Positions 35,116 to 46,189 of a DNA stretch of 64,000 nt are shown piece by piece; positions within the stretch are counted from its first letter, which is position 1, and each line of letters starts with the position of its first letter. Origin of the DNA: Oidiodendron maius Zn (Eukaryota; Ascomycota; Leotiomycetes; Myxotrichaceae); contig KN832888.1 in assembly GCA_000827325.1 (NCBI GenBank), positions 410,069 through 474,068 on the forward strand, given 5' to 3'. The notes beneath the pieces are model-generated. The model had not been told where the DNA came from and ran no database searches. It saw nothing but the letters and a program-made list of their open reading frames with translations. The translations under genes and the position numbers were made by a program.

Positions 35116-35362
35116 CGTGTGCGTGTGTGGTGGGGGGGAATAGCTGTAAAGAGAGACGAGCTGAACAGATGACGAGGCTCCGGCTTTCACCCGCGCAGAA
35201 GGCGGCCTGATTTAGCGAGGCACAAGGCATTGCCACGCCATGATTCGCCCGCCGGTCAACGACGGGTTCAGCCTCATGCCTTCAGGAAAGCTTCTTCCCG
35301 CCCCTATAAAGGACATCTAATCTCTCTGATCATGCTGGACAGCTCGAATTTCATCCGCAAGC
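35116..35362. promoter_or_regulatory. Short divergent promoter shared by BET5 and the CaMKK gene
   Basis: 247 bp separate two opposite start codons. The BET5 side carries a run of GT/G (plus strand GTGTGCGTGTGTGGTGGGGGGG near 35118-35138, a CA-rich leader on the transcribed strand). The CaMKK side has a TATAAA-like box (CCCCTATAAAGG) at about 35302-35313, some 50-60 bp before its ATG. Shared use is inferred from spacing. Confidence 0.5.
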
Positions 35363-37739
35363 ATGACACTACTCGCAAGTGACGGCGGCCAGTCAGGCCA
35401 AGCATGCGATGGCGCAGACGGAGAGACAAGTGCTGGCAGCCTCCCCTCACTTGGTACGAACGCCTCTAAATATTGAAGTGTGAACGGCTACTGATAGCCA
35501 CATAGGGATGTCTATTCAGGCACCACCTGTTACAGATAGTGAAACCAGTTCCATAAGCCAAGATGTGTGAGTTATAGAGCTCATTTGCGAACAAGCAACT
35601 GCTAACCCCTTTCAAGTGCAAACTCGGGCTACAAGAGTCCTCTCAGGCACCACCATCGTAATCCCTCCCACCACCGAGAAGTAAAGGAGACTCTCAATGC
35701 ACACTCTGAATATACGAATAATGAAGAGGATGGCAAGGCAGAACATCACCTGAATCAGTACCTGATCAAGGAAGAGATTGGAAGAGGGTCCTTCGGGGCG
35801 GTCCATCTTGCAGTTGATCAATACGGAACTGAATTCGTAAGCAGGCTCTGGGAGATGGGGGTTATGATACAAATTTTAGGGAGATTAATAGCTGACAGCA
35901 AAAGGACAGGCTGTCAAAGAGTTTTCCAAATCACGCCTTCGCAAAAGGGCACAGTCCAACATTCTTCGGAGGCCCCACGGAGCAAGAGTGCGAGGGCATC
36001 TAGCTGCTGGAAGCTTTAATATTCCCCTATCTCGACACTCGGCATCCGATATCCACAATGATGAGGAACAAGGTAATCCCTTATACTTGATCAGGGAAGA
36101 AATTGCTATTATGAAGAAGCTCGATCACCCGAATCTGGTCTCTCTAATAGAAGTTCTAGACGATCCAGAGGAGGACTCCCTGTACATGGTCTTGGAAATG
36201 TGCAAGAAGGGCGTTATTATGAAAGTTGGGCTAGGTGAACGAGCCGAACCTTATGATATCGAAAGTTGCCGGTGCTGGTTTCGGGACTTGATTTTAGGCA
36301 TCGAATATCGTAAGTTTTGCTTCTCCTTAACTTTTGCAACGGGCACCAATAATTTCAGTACACGCTCAAGGTGTTTTGCACCGAGATATCAAGCCTGACA
36401 ATCTTCTCATCACCAATGACGATATTCTAAAGATTGTGGATTTTGGTGTTTCCGAGATGTTTGAAAAGTCTTCAGAGATGAAAACTGCCAAATCAGCTGG
36501 GTCACCAGCATTCCTTCCTCCTGAACTCTGTGTCACCAATCACGGAGATATTGCAGGGAGAGCAGCTGATATTTGGTCGATGGGTGTATCGCTCTACTGT
36601 CTCCGATTCGGCAGAATCCCCTTCGAGCGTTCAGGGGTACTAGATATGTATGAGGCGATAAAGAACGTCGAGGTCCAGTTTGATCCCGATTGCGAACCAG
36701 ATCTAGAAGATTTATTGAAGAGGCTGCTCGATAAGAATCCCAAGACCAGGATTACAATGGCGGAGATTCGTGTACGAGCCAACCAAACCCTCATATTCAA
36801 ATATTTGGCGACGTACTAATGACATGTAGGAACATTCATGGGTCACTAAAAACGGAGAAGACCCTCTCCTATCGGTTGAGGAGAACACGGCAGAATTCAT
36901 TGAAGCGCCAAGTGAGCATGAAGTCAAGCACGCTATCACAACAAAGATGAGAAATCTTATGGTTTTGGTTTGTCTTGGTTTTCCGCCTAGGGACTCCGGA
37001 AACTAAGTGCATACAGATGAAAGCAGTCACTAAATTTAAAAATCTACTTGAGAAGAAAAGCCCCGCAGAATTAGATCGTACGGGCCCAGAGATTCACAAT
37101 CTGAAATCCACAAGTTACCCATCACCCGGGCCCGATATCCATAGTCGACCAAACGCTGAGGCAGTGTCACCTTTTGATGAAAGTCATCACGATGCTGCTG
37201 CATCTGCTTCCAGCTCTATAGCGCCTACTACTGTTTCTAGCTATGGCATCCCAACTCCCAGATCGCAGACTGCATCATCACGTCACAATAGCGAAAGATC
37301 CAATTCCGGCGACTCGAAACCAAAACGGCTGCAACGAATCTTGACATCTTCTAGCGATAAGAGTCATGCTCACGATCCATCCTTCGATGAGCCACTCTAT
37401 CTCGGTATTGGGGCAGGCAAAGATGACTTAATAGATAGGCCCGATTTGTTAGAAGTTCCCGAGGAAGATGTGATTGCTGAATCTCCACAGGCAGCTGAAT
37501 TTAGCATCTATGATGCTGCATACCAGAAAGAGGTGGAGCGAATTAGGCAGGCACAAGGAAACAACGCGACAGTCTATCTAAACAGGAGGGTTGAGGCTCA
37601 CCAGGAGCAAAAGATGGATGATAAGATGATTCATGCGCCGGCAGCAATGGTGCATGGCGGATGGGCCCAGCTCCTAGATCGCATGAAAGAGAAAGGGAAA
37701 GAGAAGGAGACTGGCGATGTTGCCCCCTCTGGGGCGTGA
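35363..37739 (+). CDS. Ca2+/calmodulin-dependent kinase kinase type Ser/Thr kinase (Sak1/Tos3/Elm1, CmkC-like)
   Basis: Kinases of this group phosphorylate the activation loop of Snf1/AMPK and CaM kinases. Seven exons: 35363-35453, 35506-35566, 35617-35836, 35910-36309, 36359-36771, 36830-36967 and 37017-37739 (introns 52, 50, 73, 49, 58 and 49 nt); 681 aa. Start MTLLASDGGQSGQACDG. Kinase landmarks: YLIKEEIGRGSFGAVHLAVD (Gly loop), AVKEFSKSRLRKRAQS (catalytic Lys), then the CaMKK-type Arg/Pro-rich insert, EEIAIMKKLDHPNLVSLIEVL, HRDIKPDNLL, DFGVSEMFEKSS and GSPAFLPPELC, followed by RAADIWSMGVSLYCL. The Ser-rich tail has no clear calmodulin-binding helix, but KAVTKFKNLLEKK just after the kinase is the right place and basic/hydrophobic. 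The start is the first ATG that splices in frame; the exons and phases all agree. Confidence 0.92.
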
Positions 37740-38199
37740 AGTAAATGGACTGTCATACTTCCTTTCAGTTTTGCTTCGAATGAAATTAGGACAAAGATGC
37801 TCTTAAGAGAAGGGGCTTAGTAAGTCCATGCAGTAAGGGGGTTGGCGTCGAGGAATACCCAGATGCTAGGCCATTGTTGTTATGAATCAATCAATTCTTT
37901 ATGGTTTCTTGGCTGTATCAACTTAGTGAAAGTCGAGGCACAGAAAGTAGAGTTGAGCCAGGGCAGAGCAATTCTTATGGAGTCATCCAAACTTGTACCC
38001 ATATAGAACCGTAGTGTATCGTACTCAAGTCATAATTCAATGTGATATGAACCCCACCGCAACGCCGCGCAATGATGAATGCTTCTCATCCTTAGCAGCA
38101 GCATTCCCAACCCATGAACGCCGATTTCTGGTATATTTTATACAGCCAACAAGCATTTGCGAGGATTTCCTCTTCCGACACTGAATACCCGATGTTTGG
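37740..38199. other. Convergent 3' spacer between the CaMKK and BUD31 genes
   Basis: A 460-bp gap between convergent stops with no conserved frame. Probable 3' UTRs. Confidence 0.5.
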
Positions 38200-38717
38200 T
38201 CAGTCACTTGACGCACATCCTCTACACCCACAGCTCACGCACTCCACCACCTGGTCCTCCTTCATCTGAGCCTTGGGAACCCGGCATATACACGTCGAGT
38301 TGAAGTTCGTCTCCTTCGTTTGAACGCACTTCAAGCAACATAGCTAATAATTGTCAGCCTCTTGCATCACCACCCAGATGTGAAATGTAACCGAGGAGAG
38401 TAAATAGGACATACCTTCTCGTACCCCGTCTTCTTCCACTTGGCGATAAGCATAGCGTCCGCGTACCCGTTCTTCAGCAGCCAGTCGTACAACTCCTTGG
38501 AGATAGCTTCCTTCTCGTAGTAAAGGTCGTAAACATATCTGCTGCGCTGGTGTGAGATCTGAAAGATTGGCCAGAGGACCTGGTGTCGGGGGACGTTATC
38601 CGAGGATGCATTCTCGGCGTCCTTCATTTTGTTGCTGAAGACCAGCAGGTCGTCTTCAATATCTGAAAAGCCGGCAGGCGGGGCCTTGCGCTTGGATGCA
38701 TGCCTGATTGCGGGCAT
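38200..38717 (-). CDS. BUD31: Pre-mRNA splicing factor Bud31 (G10 protein)
   Basis: Bud31 is a small zinc-binding component of the activated spliceosome (NTC-related). Two exons: 38717-38415 and 38343-38200, separated by a 71-nt intron (GTATGT...TTATTAG); 148 aa, the standard size. The N-terminus has a basic patch (RHASKRKAPPAGFSDIEDDL), then VLWPIFQISHQRSRYVYDLYY and EKEAISKELYDWLLKNGYAD. The C-terminal cysteine cluster is complete: LCCLKCVQTKETNFNSTC, CRVPKAQ, then CVSCGCRGCASSD. Identification is certain. It is divergent from NDUFA6, 283 bp apart. Confidence 0.96.
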
Positions 38718-39000
38718 TTTGGCTGGTGTACAGTTCAGCAGGGGTTGATGAGGAGAACCGATGGCGGGATTGTTTGCTTGAGGTGTTGTGACTATCTATT
38801 TGCGTTGCCAAGTGTAGGGTGCCTTTGTGTTAGTGGCAGGGTCAAGTGTGTCGAGAGCTCTTAATTATATTTCTCAGCCTTCTGAGCCCACGCTAACGAT
38901 TTAAAGTTCACATTGGCATCACGTGAGTGTCAGCCAACCTCGCCGAGAGTTCACGACCAACGAACCCTTTCGGGCCAGTTTGGCATCGACAACCAACACC
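38718..39000. promoter_or_regulatory. Divergent promoter shared by BUD31 and NDUFA6
   Basis: 283 bp lie between opposite start codons. A CACGTGA motif occurs at about 38920-38926 (ATCACGTGAG), a possible Cbf1/bHLH or Rlm-type site, some 75 bp before the NDUFA6 ATG. The rest is without recognisable boxes. Confidence 0.5.
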
Positions 39001-39765
39001 ATGGTGATCAATCCGACGTATCTTGCGCAACGGACGCGCCAATGTGAGTCTCTCTCCCCTGATCCTTAGGAGAATAGACATTCTGATATTGCCTACAGCT
39101 GTCAATTGGGCAGATGCCCAAAGACGAGTTTTGAAGAGTTATCGGGAATGGATCCGTGCTGTAGGTTACATGTCTTCTCGAAGCCGTTCTTCCATGTCCA
39201 GTGCTCTGAGCGCATTCATAATACTGGGGGAGCTAGTAATTGAGCTGTAACTGACTTATCCCGTTGCAGGCTCCGGAGATCCAGACGATGTACTCGTTGA
39301 ACATGCCTGTTTCTGCACTGCGGACAAAGATGCGGCAGGAGTTTGAGCGGCATAGATACGTGAACCAGGTTGAAGTTGTGGATGTGTTACTATTCCAGAG
39401 TCATTCCGAGTTCCAGGTTCGTTGATCTCTCAGTTTACAGCGGAAGAAGTTTTATACCTTTGGGAGAATGCCGACCGATTCTGTCATCCACTATGAAAGC
39501 AATGGAGGGTAACCGAGACACTACATCATGGGATTTGCTGGGAAGTTGCCTGGCATAGTGGTATTGGTGTTGACATACTTGCTCATAGGAAACACTGAAT
39601 TACTGGAAGCAATTACCCCACATCCTCAAGTATTTCAGAGCGGAGGAGGACGCGAGCGCAAAACGCCCGCAGAACTTCATGACTGGATTTTTAGAGGTAT
39701 GTTCTAGCCTTTGCCATTCCACAACCGTGCTACCACTGACAAAACATGCTCAGGGTCGGAATTGA
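39001..39765 (+). CDS. Complex I LYR accessory subunit NDUFA6 (B14; Neurospora 14.8 kDa)
   Basis: An LYR-family accessory subunit of mitochondrial NADH:ubiquinone oxidoreductase that binds the mitochondrial acyl carrier protein. Five small exons: 39001-39043, 39099-39160, 39270-39416, 39589-39696 and 39754-39765 (introns 55, 109, 172 and 57 nt), 123 aa. Start MVINPTYLAQRTRQSVNWADA; LYR-type helix RRVLKSYREWIRAAPEI; then QTMYSLNMPVSALRTKMRQEF, VNQVEVVDVLLFQSHSEFQ, and ETLNYWKQLPHILKYFRAEED. The terminus is NFMTGFLEGRN. The last exon is only 12 nt (Gly-Arg-Asn-stop); it matches the family end, which supports the splice. No single open frame covers this gene, so automated calls may miss it. Confidence 0.93.
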
Positions 39766-39901
39766 CAATAGAACCACCAATAACTCTTAGTTCCGAACTG
39801 TACATATCCTATGAATCTCGATCAAGCCTCCCAAGTCTTATTTTTTCCCCTGCCATGACGCCATGCAATGCTCCTGCCGTAGGTTTCGGTCACACCCTTG
39901 A

Positions 39902-40572
39902 TTATTCCTGCATCTGCTGCTCCGCGAATTCTTCCCTCGCCGCTGTGAATTTGTCAGCTACCACATCGCACAAGTCCATCAAATCATCAAATCCCTTCTT
40001 CAATGCGTCGACTACCGCGCCCTCTACAAATGATCAGTCACGGACCAATATTAGATGCGTGGGTGAGGAGCCATGCTAACCGTAGGTCTGGATGCGGATG
40101 GTCATGATCTCTTCTGAGGGGTGGGGTATGGAGTAACCGCAGAACTCGACATCTGGGCTGTAGTTACAGGTTCATTAGCAAATAGACACGTTTGTAGAAT
40201 CGTACCTCTTCCTCAGATATCGCTGTTTGCAGGTGCGAGAGAAGCTTGAGGAAAGGAGAGAAAAACTGCGTACTTCTTCATGATTATATACCTCAGAGCA
40301 TTGCCCAGGGTATGGTCCTCCTTTTTGAATTCGAACGAGGCTGCAGTACCGGAGGGGTTGCCCACCTGCAGGTAAACGGAGAGTCAGCCCGGCATGTAGG
40401 GATCATAGGCAGGGCAGAGAGGGATAATGCTTACTATCCGAATGCGGTCCTCGTTGAAAGCGAGGTTCGTGGGATTGGGGTCTTCTTCCTCGTGGACGGG
40501 GGACTCGGCGGGGGCGTCGGCCATAGCCAGGTCGTCGTCCGAAGGGGGTGGGGGTTCTCGTTTGGAAGGCAT
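39902..40572 (-). CDS. RPC19: RNA polymerase I/III shared subunit AC19 (Rpc19)
   Basis: Rpc19 pairs with Rpc40 in RNA polymerases I and III as the bacterial alpha-like dimer needed for assembly. Four exons: 40572-40435, 40365-40274, 40157-40081 and 40023-39902 (introns 69, 116 and 57 nt), 142 aa, as expected. Start MPSKREPPPPSDDDLAMADA with an acidic head. The L/D dimerisation core is NPSGTAASFEFKKEDHTLGN followed by [22 protein letters not shown] and EIMTIRIQTYEGAVVDALKKGF. The tail is helical and ends AEQQMQE. The 136 bp to the NDUFA6 stop is the closest gene junction here. The start codon is chosen because upstream in-frame residues (MGMKLLGSLPM...) are not conserved. Confidence 0.94.
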
Positions 40573-42625
40573 GTCTGAGGAGGCGGTTTGGGCTACGGCG
40601 CTGGACGAGAATTCGAGAATTTCAGTTGGTGATGCCCTGCCGGCACAGAAATTTGTTATCGGGACACAGAGAGTGCTGATTGTGGCCAGAGATATCAGGC
40701 TCAAATCCTCAAGGCTGAGGCACCAACTCGCCCAGCTGGGATTGTTTTCGATGTGCATGGGCAGAGATCCGAGTAATTTCATTCCCACACATAAGACCGT
40801 GAGCTCACTCTATCCTCGACACCGTCCCCACCAGGGCCCTCTCTGGCTGCCGGTCTCATTATCAGTGCGCTGAGCCCGCCCGAATGCGAAAGTCTATTAC
40901 AGAGTCTACGCTCTCGGATGCCGCAATGGGGTGGAAGCACCATCCGTATGAGGGACGTGGTCCAGCGCCCGTCCCGTCGTGGTGCACCGGCGACGCCGTA
41001 ATGGGTTGCTGGTCGTTGGTCACTGGTCGCTGGTCGCCTGCAGCCTCACGGGCGACGGCTGAAGAGCCAGCGGCAGAGGAGTGGCCGCTCTCTCTCTACG
41101 GAAGAACTCCAAAAAGGACAAGGACACCATCCCTACGAGCTGCAGCACCAGTGCTCCAACCGCGCGGCTGGGAGCAGTGGGCGTAGGTCTAGAGCTCGCA
41201 ATACGAAAGGCCAGGAGCAACATCTCCTGAGTTTCTCTCTGGTCTCCGCGCGATTGGCCGAACCGCGACAGCGCGCGTTTCATCGGGGCAGCGCGGCGGG
41301 CAGTGGCCACTCGCGAGACACGCATTGATTGGCGGCCCGGCGACGAGCCCAAACAGGAGGGGCGTTCCTGAGCGAAGATTACAGCTTGTCCAGCAAGAGA
41401 CTGGGTGTTACTGTGTGTCGACAAAATGGACAGCGTAGACAGCGTGGACAGTGTGGACAGCGTGGAGAGAAGAGAACCGTCTGCCAGGGAGGCTTGTTCC
41501 TCAGGGAAAAGTAACAAGTACATTTCTCCGACGACGACGGCAGCCCAGGAAGAGGCTGTTTCTGGGCGTTTGGCAACAGGACCCAAACGAAACAGCCGGG
41601 GCGCGCACAGTCCGTCGTCGAATGCCGACCTGCCTCCTCGTCCGCCGTCAGACTCAGGAAGGCCTCGGATGATTCAGGGGCCAGGGCCAAGGCAGGATCG
41701 CGACGGAAGGATCTTCTAATCGGGGCAGCGCATCTTGATATGCCCCATCGGGGCCGCGCAGGGCAGCAGCAGGTTGGGTGACGGTGGACAGAGGGAGGGA
41801 GGATATTTATACACCGGCCAGAACAGCCTCAATGAGGATCCCCTCTGAGCCGCCAGGGCCTGGGGGAGGAGCCAGAGCATCGCATCGCGCGGTCATGTCC
41901 TCCGCCCCCCTCGGCGCCCGTCCAGACGAAAAGGCATACATATGTAGGGCAGGGAGGCCACTTGGGGGGGGCGGCCATAGGGTAATGATGCTTAAACAAG
42001 TAGCAATATAATATCGATAAATCAGCAACGCCCGCCACTGTCACAATCCATCACCCCTCGCGACCCATTCAGTCACCCCAAACCCCCGTTGTCGCGCTAG
42101 AGCCGTGATTGCTGCTCATCTCATCCCCGTACGACCACCCCCCTCGCGCTGCTGCTGCTCTGAAACGCCCAAAACTGCCATCCCATCGCCTCTTAAAACC
42201 TTCGCCGGACCACCTCACCGCCCCACGATTCTCCGTTTGGCTCATAAAAAGGAGACGCTTTCTATATATACAGAACGGCCCCGGAAACGCACACTGGTCC
42301 CGCGCCCATATTTCCAGCGGATTTCTAGCTGCTGCTTGCGTTGCTCGCTTCTCGGGTCCCGAGTTGGTTCGACTCTCCCTCGGCCACGCGCATCGCTTCT
42401 CGCTCGTTCCCAGCGGCTACAAGCCATCGGCCATCGTCAGTCCTCATCAGCATCCACCTCCCACCCGCCGACGCTTCCTCTCGGCCGGTGACGACAAACA
42501 GTCCGCTCTGCTTGCCTGCTGCGAACGGACCTCCCTCTCTCCCACTCGAGGAATCTCTGTCTACGTCTCGTCGTCGCATATCTCTCCTACTCAATTGAGG
42601 AGCTAATCTCAGAGCCCCGTCCACC
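40573..42625. other. GC-rich divergent intergenic region between RPC19 and the 436-aa gene
   Basis: This 2.05-kb spacer contains many overlapping open frames in all frames, a by-product of high GC content; none looks conserved. The RPC19-proximal part is its promoter. From about 42,000 to 42,625 the plus strand is CT/CC-rich, typical of a long fungal 5' leader. A 9-nt tandem repeat lies at 41429. Confidence 0.5.
41429..41464. repeat. Four-copy 9-nt tandem repeat (consensus GACAGCGTG)
   Basis: Four head-to-tail copies of GACAGCGTR with one T variant in copy three. The unit length is a multiple of three (reads DSV in one plus frame), but the surrounding frame is not conserved, so I treat it as non-coding slippage. 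Confidence 0.7.
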
Positions 42626-44012
42626 ATGAGCGCCGCCATCGCCGTGGCGCCGTCGCCCGCACCGCACGACCGCACCTCCTACGTCGATATTCCTCCTGCG
42701 GCCGCGCCCAGCTCGCCGCCAGCGCAGGCAGCGTCGGTGACGAGCACGCCAAATGCCGCGGAGAAGCGGCCCCAGAGCCACAGCCCAAAAACCAACTCAG
42801 CTGGCAAGAGCTCGCCCACGACGTACGTATCTCTTTTCTTTAATAATGGGCATTATCCCCTCCCCACAATACGCACCCCGCTGACACGATAACCACAGGT
42901 CTCGAAATGGAGTGCCCCCGAAGATCATCGTGAAGAAGGAACCTGGTGCCTCGCCAGACCTCCCTACCTCCAGACATCGTCCTCGCATGCTCGATCTTTC
43001 AAAGAACACGTCGACCTCGAATGCACGGCCCTCGGCGGGCAGCCTGACCTCGAGAGGCATGGAGACGGGTGGCCTCGGCATCCAAGATGTCGGGCTGGCC
43101 TGTCTCTCCCCCGGATTTGTCACCCAGGACCCGACGATGAGGGAACAGTTACAACGAAGTATCTCGGTTCGCGAGCAGCAGAGACAGCTCATCGAGTCGC
43201 GGTTACAACAAACGGCAAAGCCTGGCGATGCCCCAATGGAGAGCGCGAAGGAGAGAGAGCTTGGTGGCTTCCCCCTGAAGACCCCTGGCACGACCAGGAG
43301 AAAGGCGCCCCCGGGGCTCAGCATCGTGGCCCCGTCTCACGAGCAGTTTGCCAACGAGAGAGTGATACAATCCGCCCCCCTCAACCAGACCTTCACAGGA
43401 CGACACCAACCACACCCGATGACGCGCCATGTCGCCAATCATCCGTCCAACCTCTCAAATACCTCGCATATCCACCATGTCCCTGCTAACCAGACCAGCA
43501 ACCGCCTGCCGCCCATCACAGATGTGTTCGCAGGAGAGGGGCTCGGCGCCCACCGCGAGGGGGGAAGGCCGTACCACCAGAATGGGGGATCCGCCTCCAA
43601 CTCCTCACACTCAAATTCAAGACCAGGATTCCCATCCCCGGGCCACAGCACAAATGCGGCTCCACAGTCGGGCAGACCTCGAGAATACCGCTCAGCCGAA
43701 GATGCCCAGGTCGAGATTGCAGGCGGCAGACCCGAACTCCTCCCCAAACTCGTCCACTATGGCGGTCACCAGCCTCCGACACCCCCCTCCCCTCTGACCG
43801 GAAACATGATGAGGGGAGAATCGAGTCGCGGGGGCAGGAGGCGCGGACGAGCAGAGTATGAGGACGGGGCCAGCCCCCCACTAGGCAACGGTCCAGCCAC
43901 GTCTCGGCGCGGTCCGTTCGGCGAGGGACGCGACAGTCCCGGCAGCCAGCTCCGGAAGAAGGAGGAGTTCATGCGGCTGTGCGACCGGGCGTGGGACCTC
44001 TTCCACTCCTGA
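42626..44012 (+). CDS. Conserved fungal Pro/Ser/Gly-rich protein of unknown function
   Basis: Not a family I can name. Two exons, 42626-42822 and 42899-44012 (76-nt intron, GTACGT...ACCACAG), give 436 aa. The start MSAAIAVAPSPAPHDRTSYVD is the first ATG after a long pyrimidine-rich leader. The protein is mostly disordered. Segments that look constrained are PPKIIVKKEPGASPD (including a VKKEP SUMO-type site), FVTQDPTMREQLQRSISVREQ (a charged helix), RRKAPPGLSIVAPSHEQF and NERVIQSAPLNQTFTGR, and the very C-terminal helix KKEEFMRLCDRAWDLFHS. The pattern of short motifs in disorder, plus K-E-rich ends, would suit a regulator or scaffold, probably nuclear, but that is inference. Introns, codon use and the motif spacing support a real gene. 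Confidence 0.72.
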
Positions 44013-44863
44013 GTTTCAAATTTCGTGCCTATTGGGAGTTTTCTCGGAGGTTGCATCCTTTGTTGCATGCCAACCCTCGCCGATTAGCGAGGGAGGTTCA
44101 TACATACAATACGTTGGGTTTTGCAAGTTCTCTCTTCGAGCAATATACCATTTTTTTTTTCTGTTTTCGAACTCGTCGTTTCCCCTCACCGGGCCCCAGT
44201 CTCGAGCATCGCGAGACTCCTTTTTTGCCTTCTCATGCCACCAAAAAATCACCACCCGAATTTTTCTGATATCATTTTATCCGGAACCCCCTTTCGAGCA
44301 ATAGCGTCACCCGCTGGCTTTCGGACTGGCGTTAATGAACCTAGGGTGACGGAACGGAAGGGGACTGATGGGCAGCGGGGAGGGTCCTGTTTTTATTACG
44401 ATGGGATGAGAGCACGAATGAAAGGATGCTGGGAATGATGGGATCGAGGACGGCGGCGGGGCGAGGCATGAGAGACGGATCTAATTCTCACGGGCCCGGG
44501 TGCTTCTGTGGAAGGTTAGTAGGCTACGAGAGAGGTTGGAGCCCAGCACCGAGGGGGTATCCAGGCTGGGGTGACGGACTGTAGAAAGTCCTCTCGACCT
44601 CATCCCATTTACTTTTTTCCATCCCATATATACGGAGTAACCTACGCTCTTCGGGATTGGATGAGCAGGTTGGATATCTGTGCGAGGGAAGGAGTCGCAT
44701 TTGTGGAAGGGGCGGATCTGAGTTGAAGCTGTTCTTGTAACCTACTACTATCTACCAATCCAAATCCTACAACGAGATCAAATTCGCGCCTCGGATGTAA
44801 GATACTGTATTCCTTATGGTTGCGCGGAATCTTACTTTATGTACGACGTGTGACAAGTCACTA

Positions 44864-44875
44864 CCCCCCCCCCCC
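44864..44875. repeat. Homopolymer run of 12 C
   Basis: Twelve C in a row, in the non-coding gap at the 3' side of the 436-aa gene. It is prone to slippage and to sequencing error. Confidence 0.8.
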
Positions 44876-45310
44876 TCCCAGCTTCTACATTCACGACAGA
44901 GGTTCCGTCCGAGGCTCCATCTTTTTGCAGAACCTGTGCTGCGGGGAAAACTATTTCCTATCGGGCCTACCTTCTTCCTCGTACCCCCGTCACGCCGACC
45001 AGGGAAATGAGGGGCGAAGGGGAATGAAGGGGGTGCTTTCTTTTCGTCTTATCTTTTTAGGGTTCGTTTATTGTCACCATCGTCCTGCGGTCTGAGCGCA
45101 AGCCTTCTCTATGCGGCGGCGGTGTGTCCTGGTCACGAGATGAGATGATGATGATGGCTCTTCCTGCTGGCTTTGATTTCTCCATTTTCGGTATTTTAGA
45201 TATAGGTAGAATGCCGGGACGAGTGAAGTGCACTCGGAACATGTATGTAGACCTTGTTCATCTCTACTTCCATCTTATCCGCGGTCTTCATCGTTTGTGC
45301 ATATATACAT

Positions 45311-45326
45311 CATTCATTCATTCATT
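45311..45326. repeat. ATTC tetranucleotide repeat
   Basis: Four near-perfect CATT/ATTC units in the AT-rich gap 3' of the Hal4/5-type kinase; a plain microsatellite. Confidence 0.65.
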
Positions 45327-46189
45327 TGTTCCCCTAATTTCATTCACTAGATATTCCCCACCGACACCATGGATGATGTACTTCTACCTATCCATCCATC
45401 CCCCCTCTGAAATCCAAAATTCCACACGTGCATTTCAATATCGCAAGCCTGTGATCCTTGTCTTGCCTGCGCTCTTGCTTTCATACGTCATCTCATGCCT
45501 CTCCGCCACGTGCAAATGACGCAAATCAGAAGAGCCTCGTGAGCGCAAAGTCAAAGCCTGCTTCCAATGACCTTCCAAACCCCTTTTTATAAGCGCGCCA
45601 GAAAGCACGCAAGTAAGCGAAAGCGATTCGAGTACCGCTACTAGCCCTAGCCACCTCAAGAGATTTGAATAAAGAGATATGCCGTGCCAAAGTAATTGAA
45701 GAACCAAAAGATATAAGGCGTGAGATAAGGGACCATAAGGCATGTCCCTTTCCCTTCCCGCTGTGCACGTGTTGAGTGCGTCGAGTGCTAGGCAAAAATA
45801 TAAAAAACGTACAAACGCCAGTACGCCGTTGTGTTTCATCCAAGTATTTCGTGAAAACGTTTCGCTATGCTTGTAGGAGGTAGTAAACCGCCCGGTTTGA
45901 CCTTTGCCCAAGTGTGCCCGTCCGTACCTGTCCCACCCCGCGCTCTAGTGAGAAGTAGAGACTGCCTGCCGAAGAAAAAGGAAATGGGAGATTTGAGTCG
46001 TAAATCGTTATTGGGGGTGAACGTATTGTAGTGACATTGATGCATACGGTAGTTTTCGAGGGGTCGCTGGTCTCGCGTGAAGCGCTGAAGTCGATCTCGG
46101 TCTGCTCACTCTGTCCACAGTGGGATGGCTGATGATGACAATATTGGCTAATCGAGAGTGCGCTAGAATCCGCGGACCAGCGAGGTGCG

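Larger units (their letters stand above)
44013..46189. other. Convergent intergenic region between the 436-aa gene and the Hal4/5-type kinase
   Basis: This is a 2.2-kb gap between convergent stops, unusually long for two 3' flanks. It contains a T10 run (44151), a C12 run (44864), a TACGGAGTA motif near 44632, an ATTC repeat (45311) and AT-rich sequence at 45.2-46.0 kb. Open frames here are short and not conserved. Long 3' UTRs or a non-coding transcript could occupy part of it. Confidence 0.45.

Noticed and set aside
41020-41586. Minus-strand 188-aa frame in the GC-rich promoter region
   Set aside because: Contains the 9-nt repeat read as LST repeats and has no family similarity.
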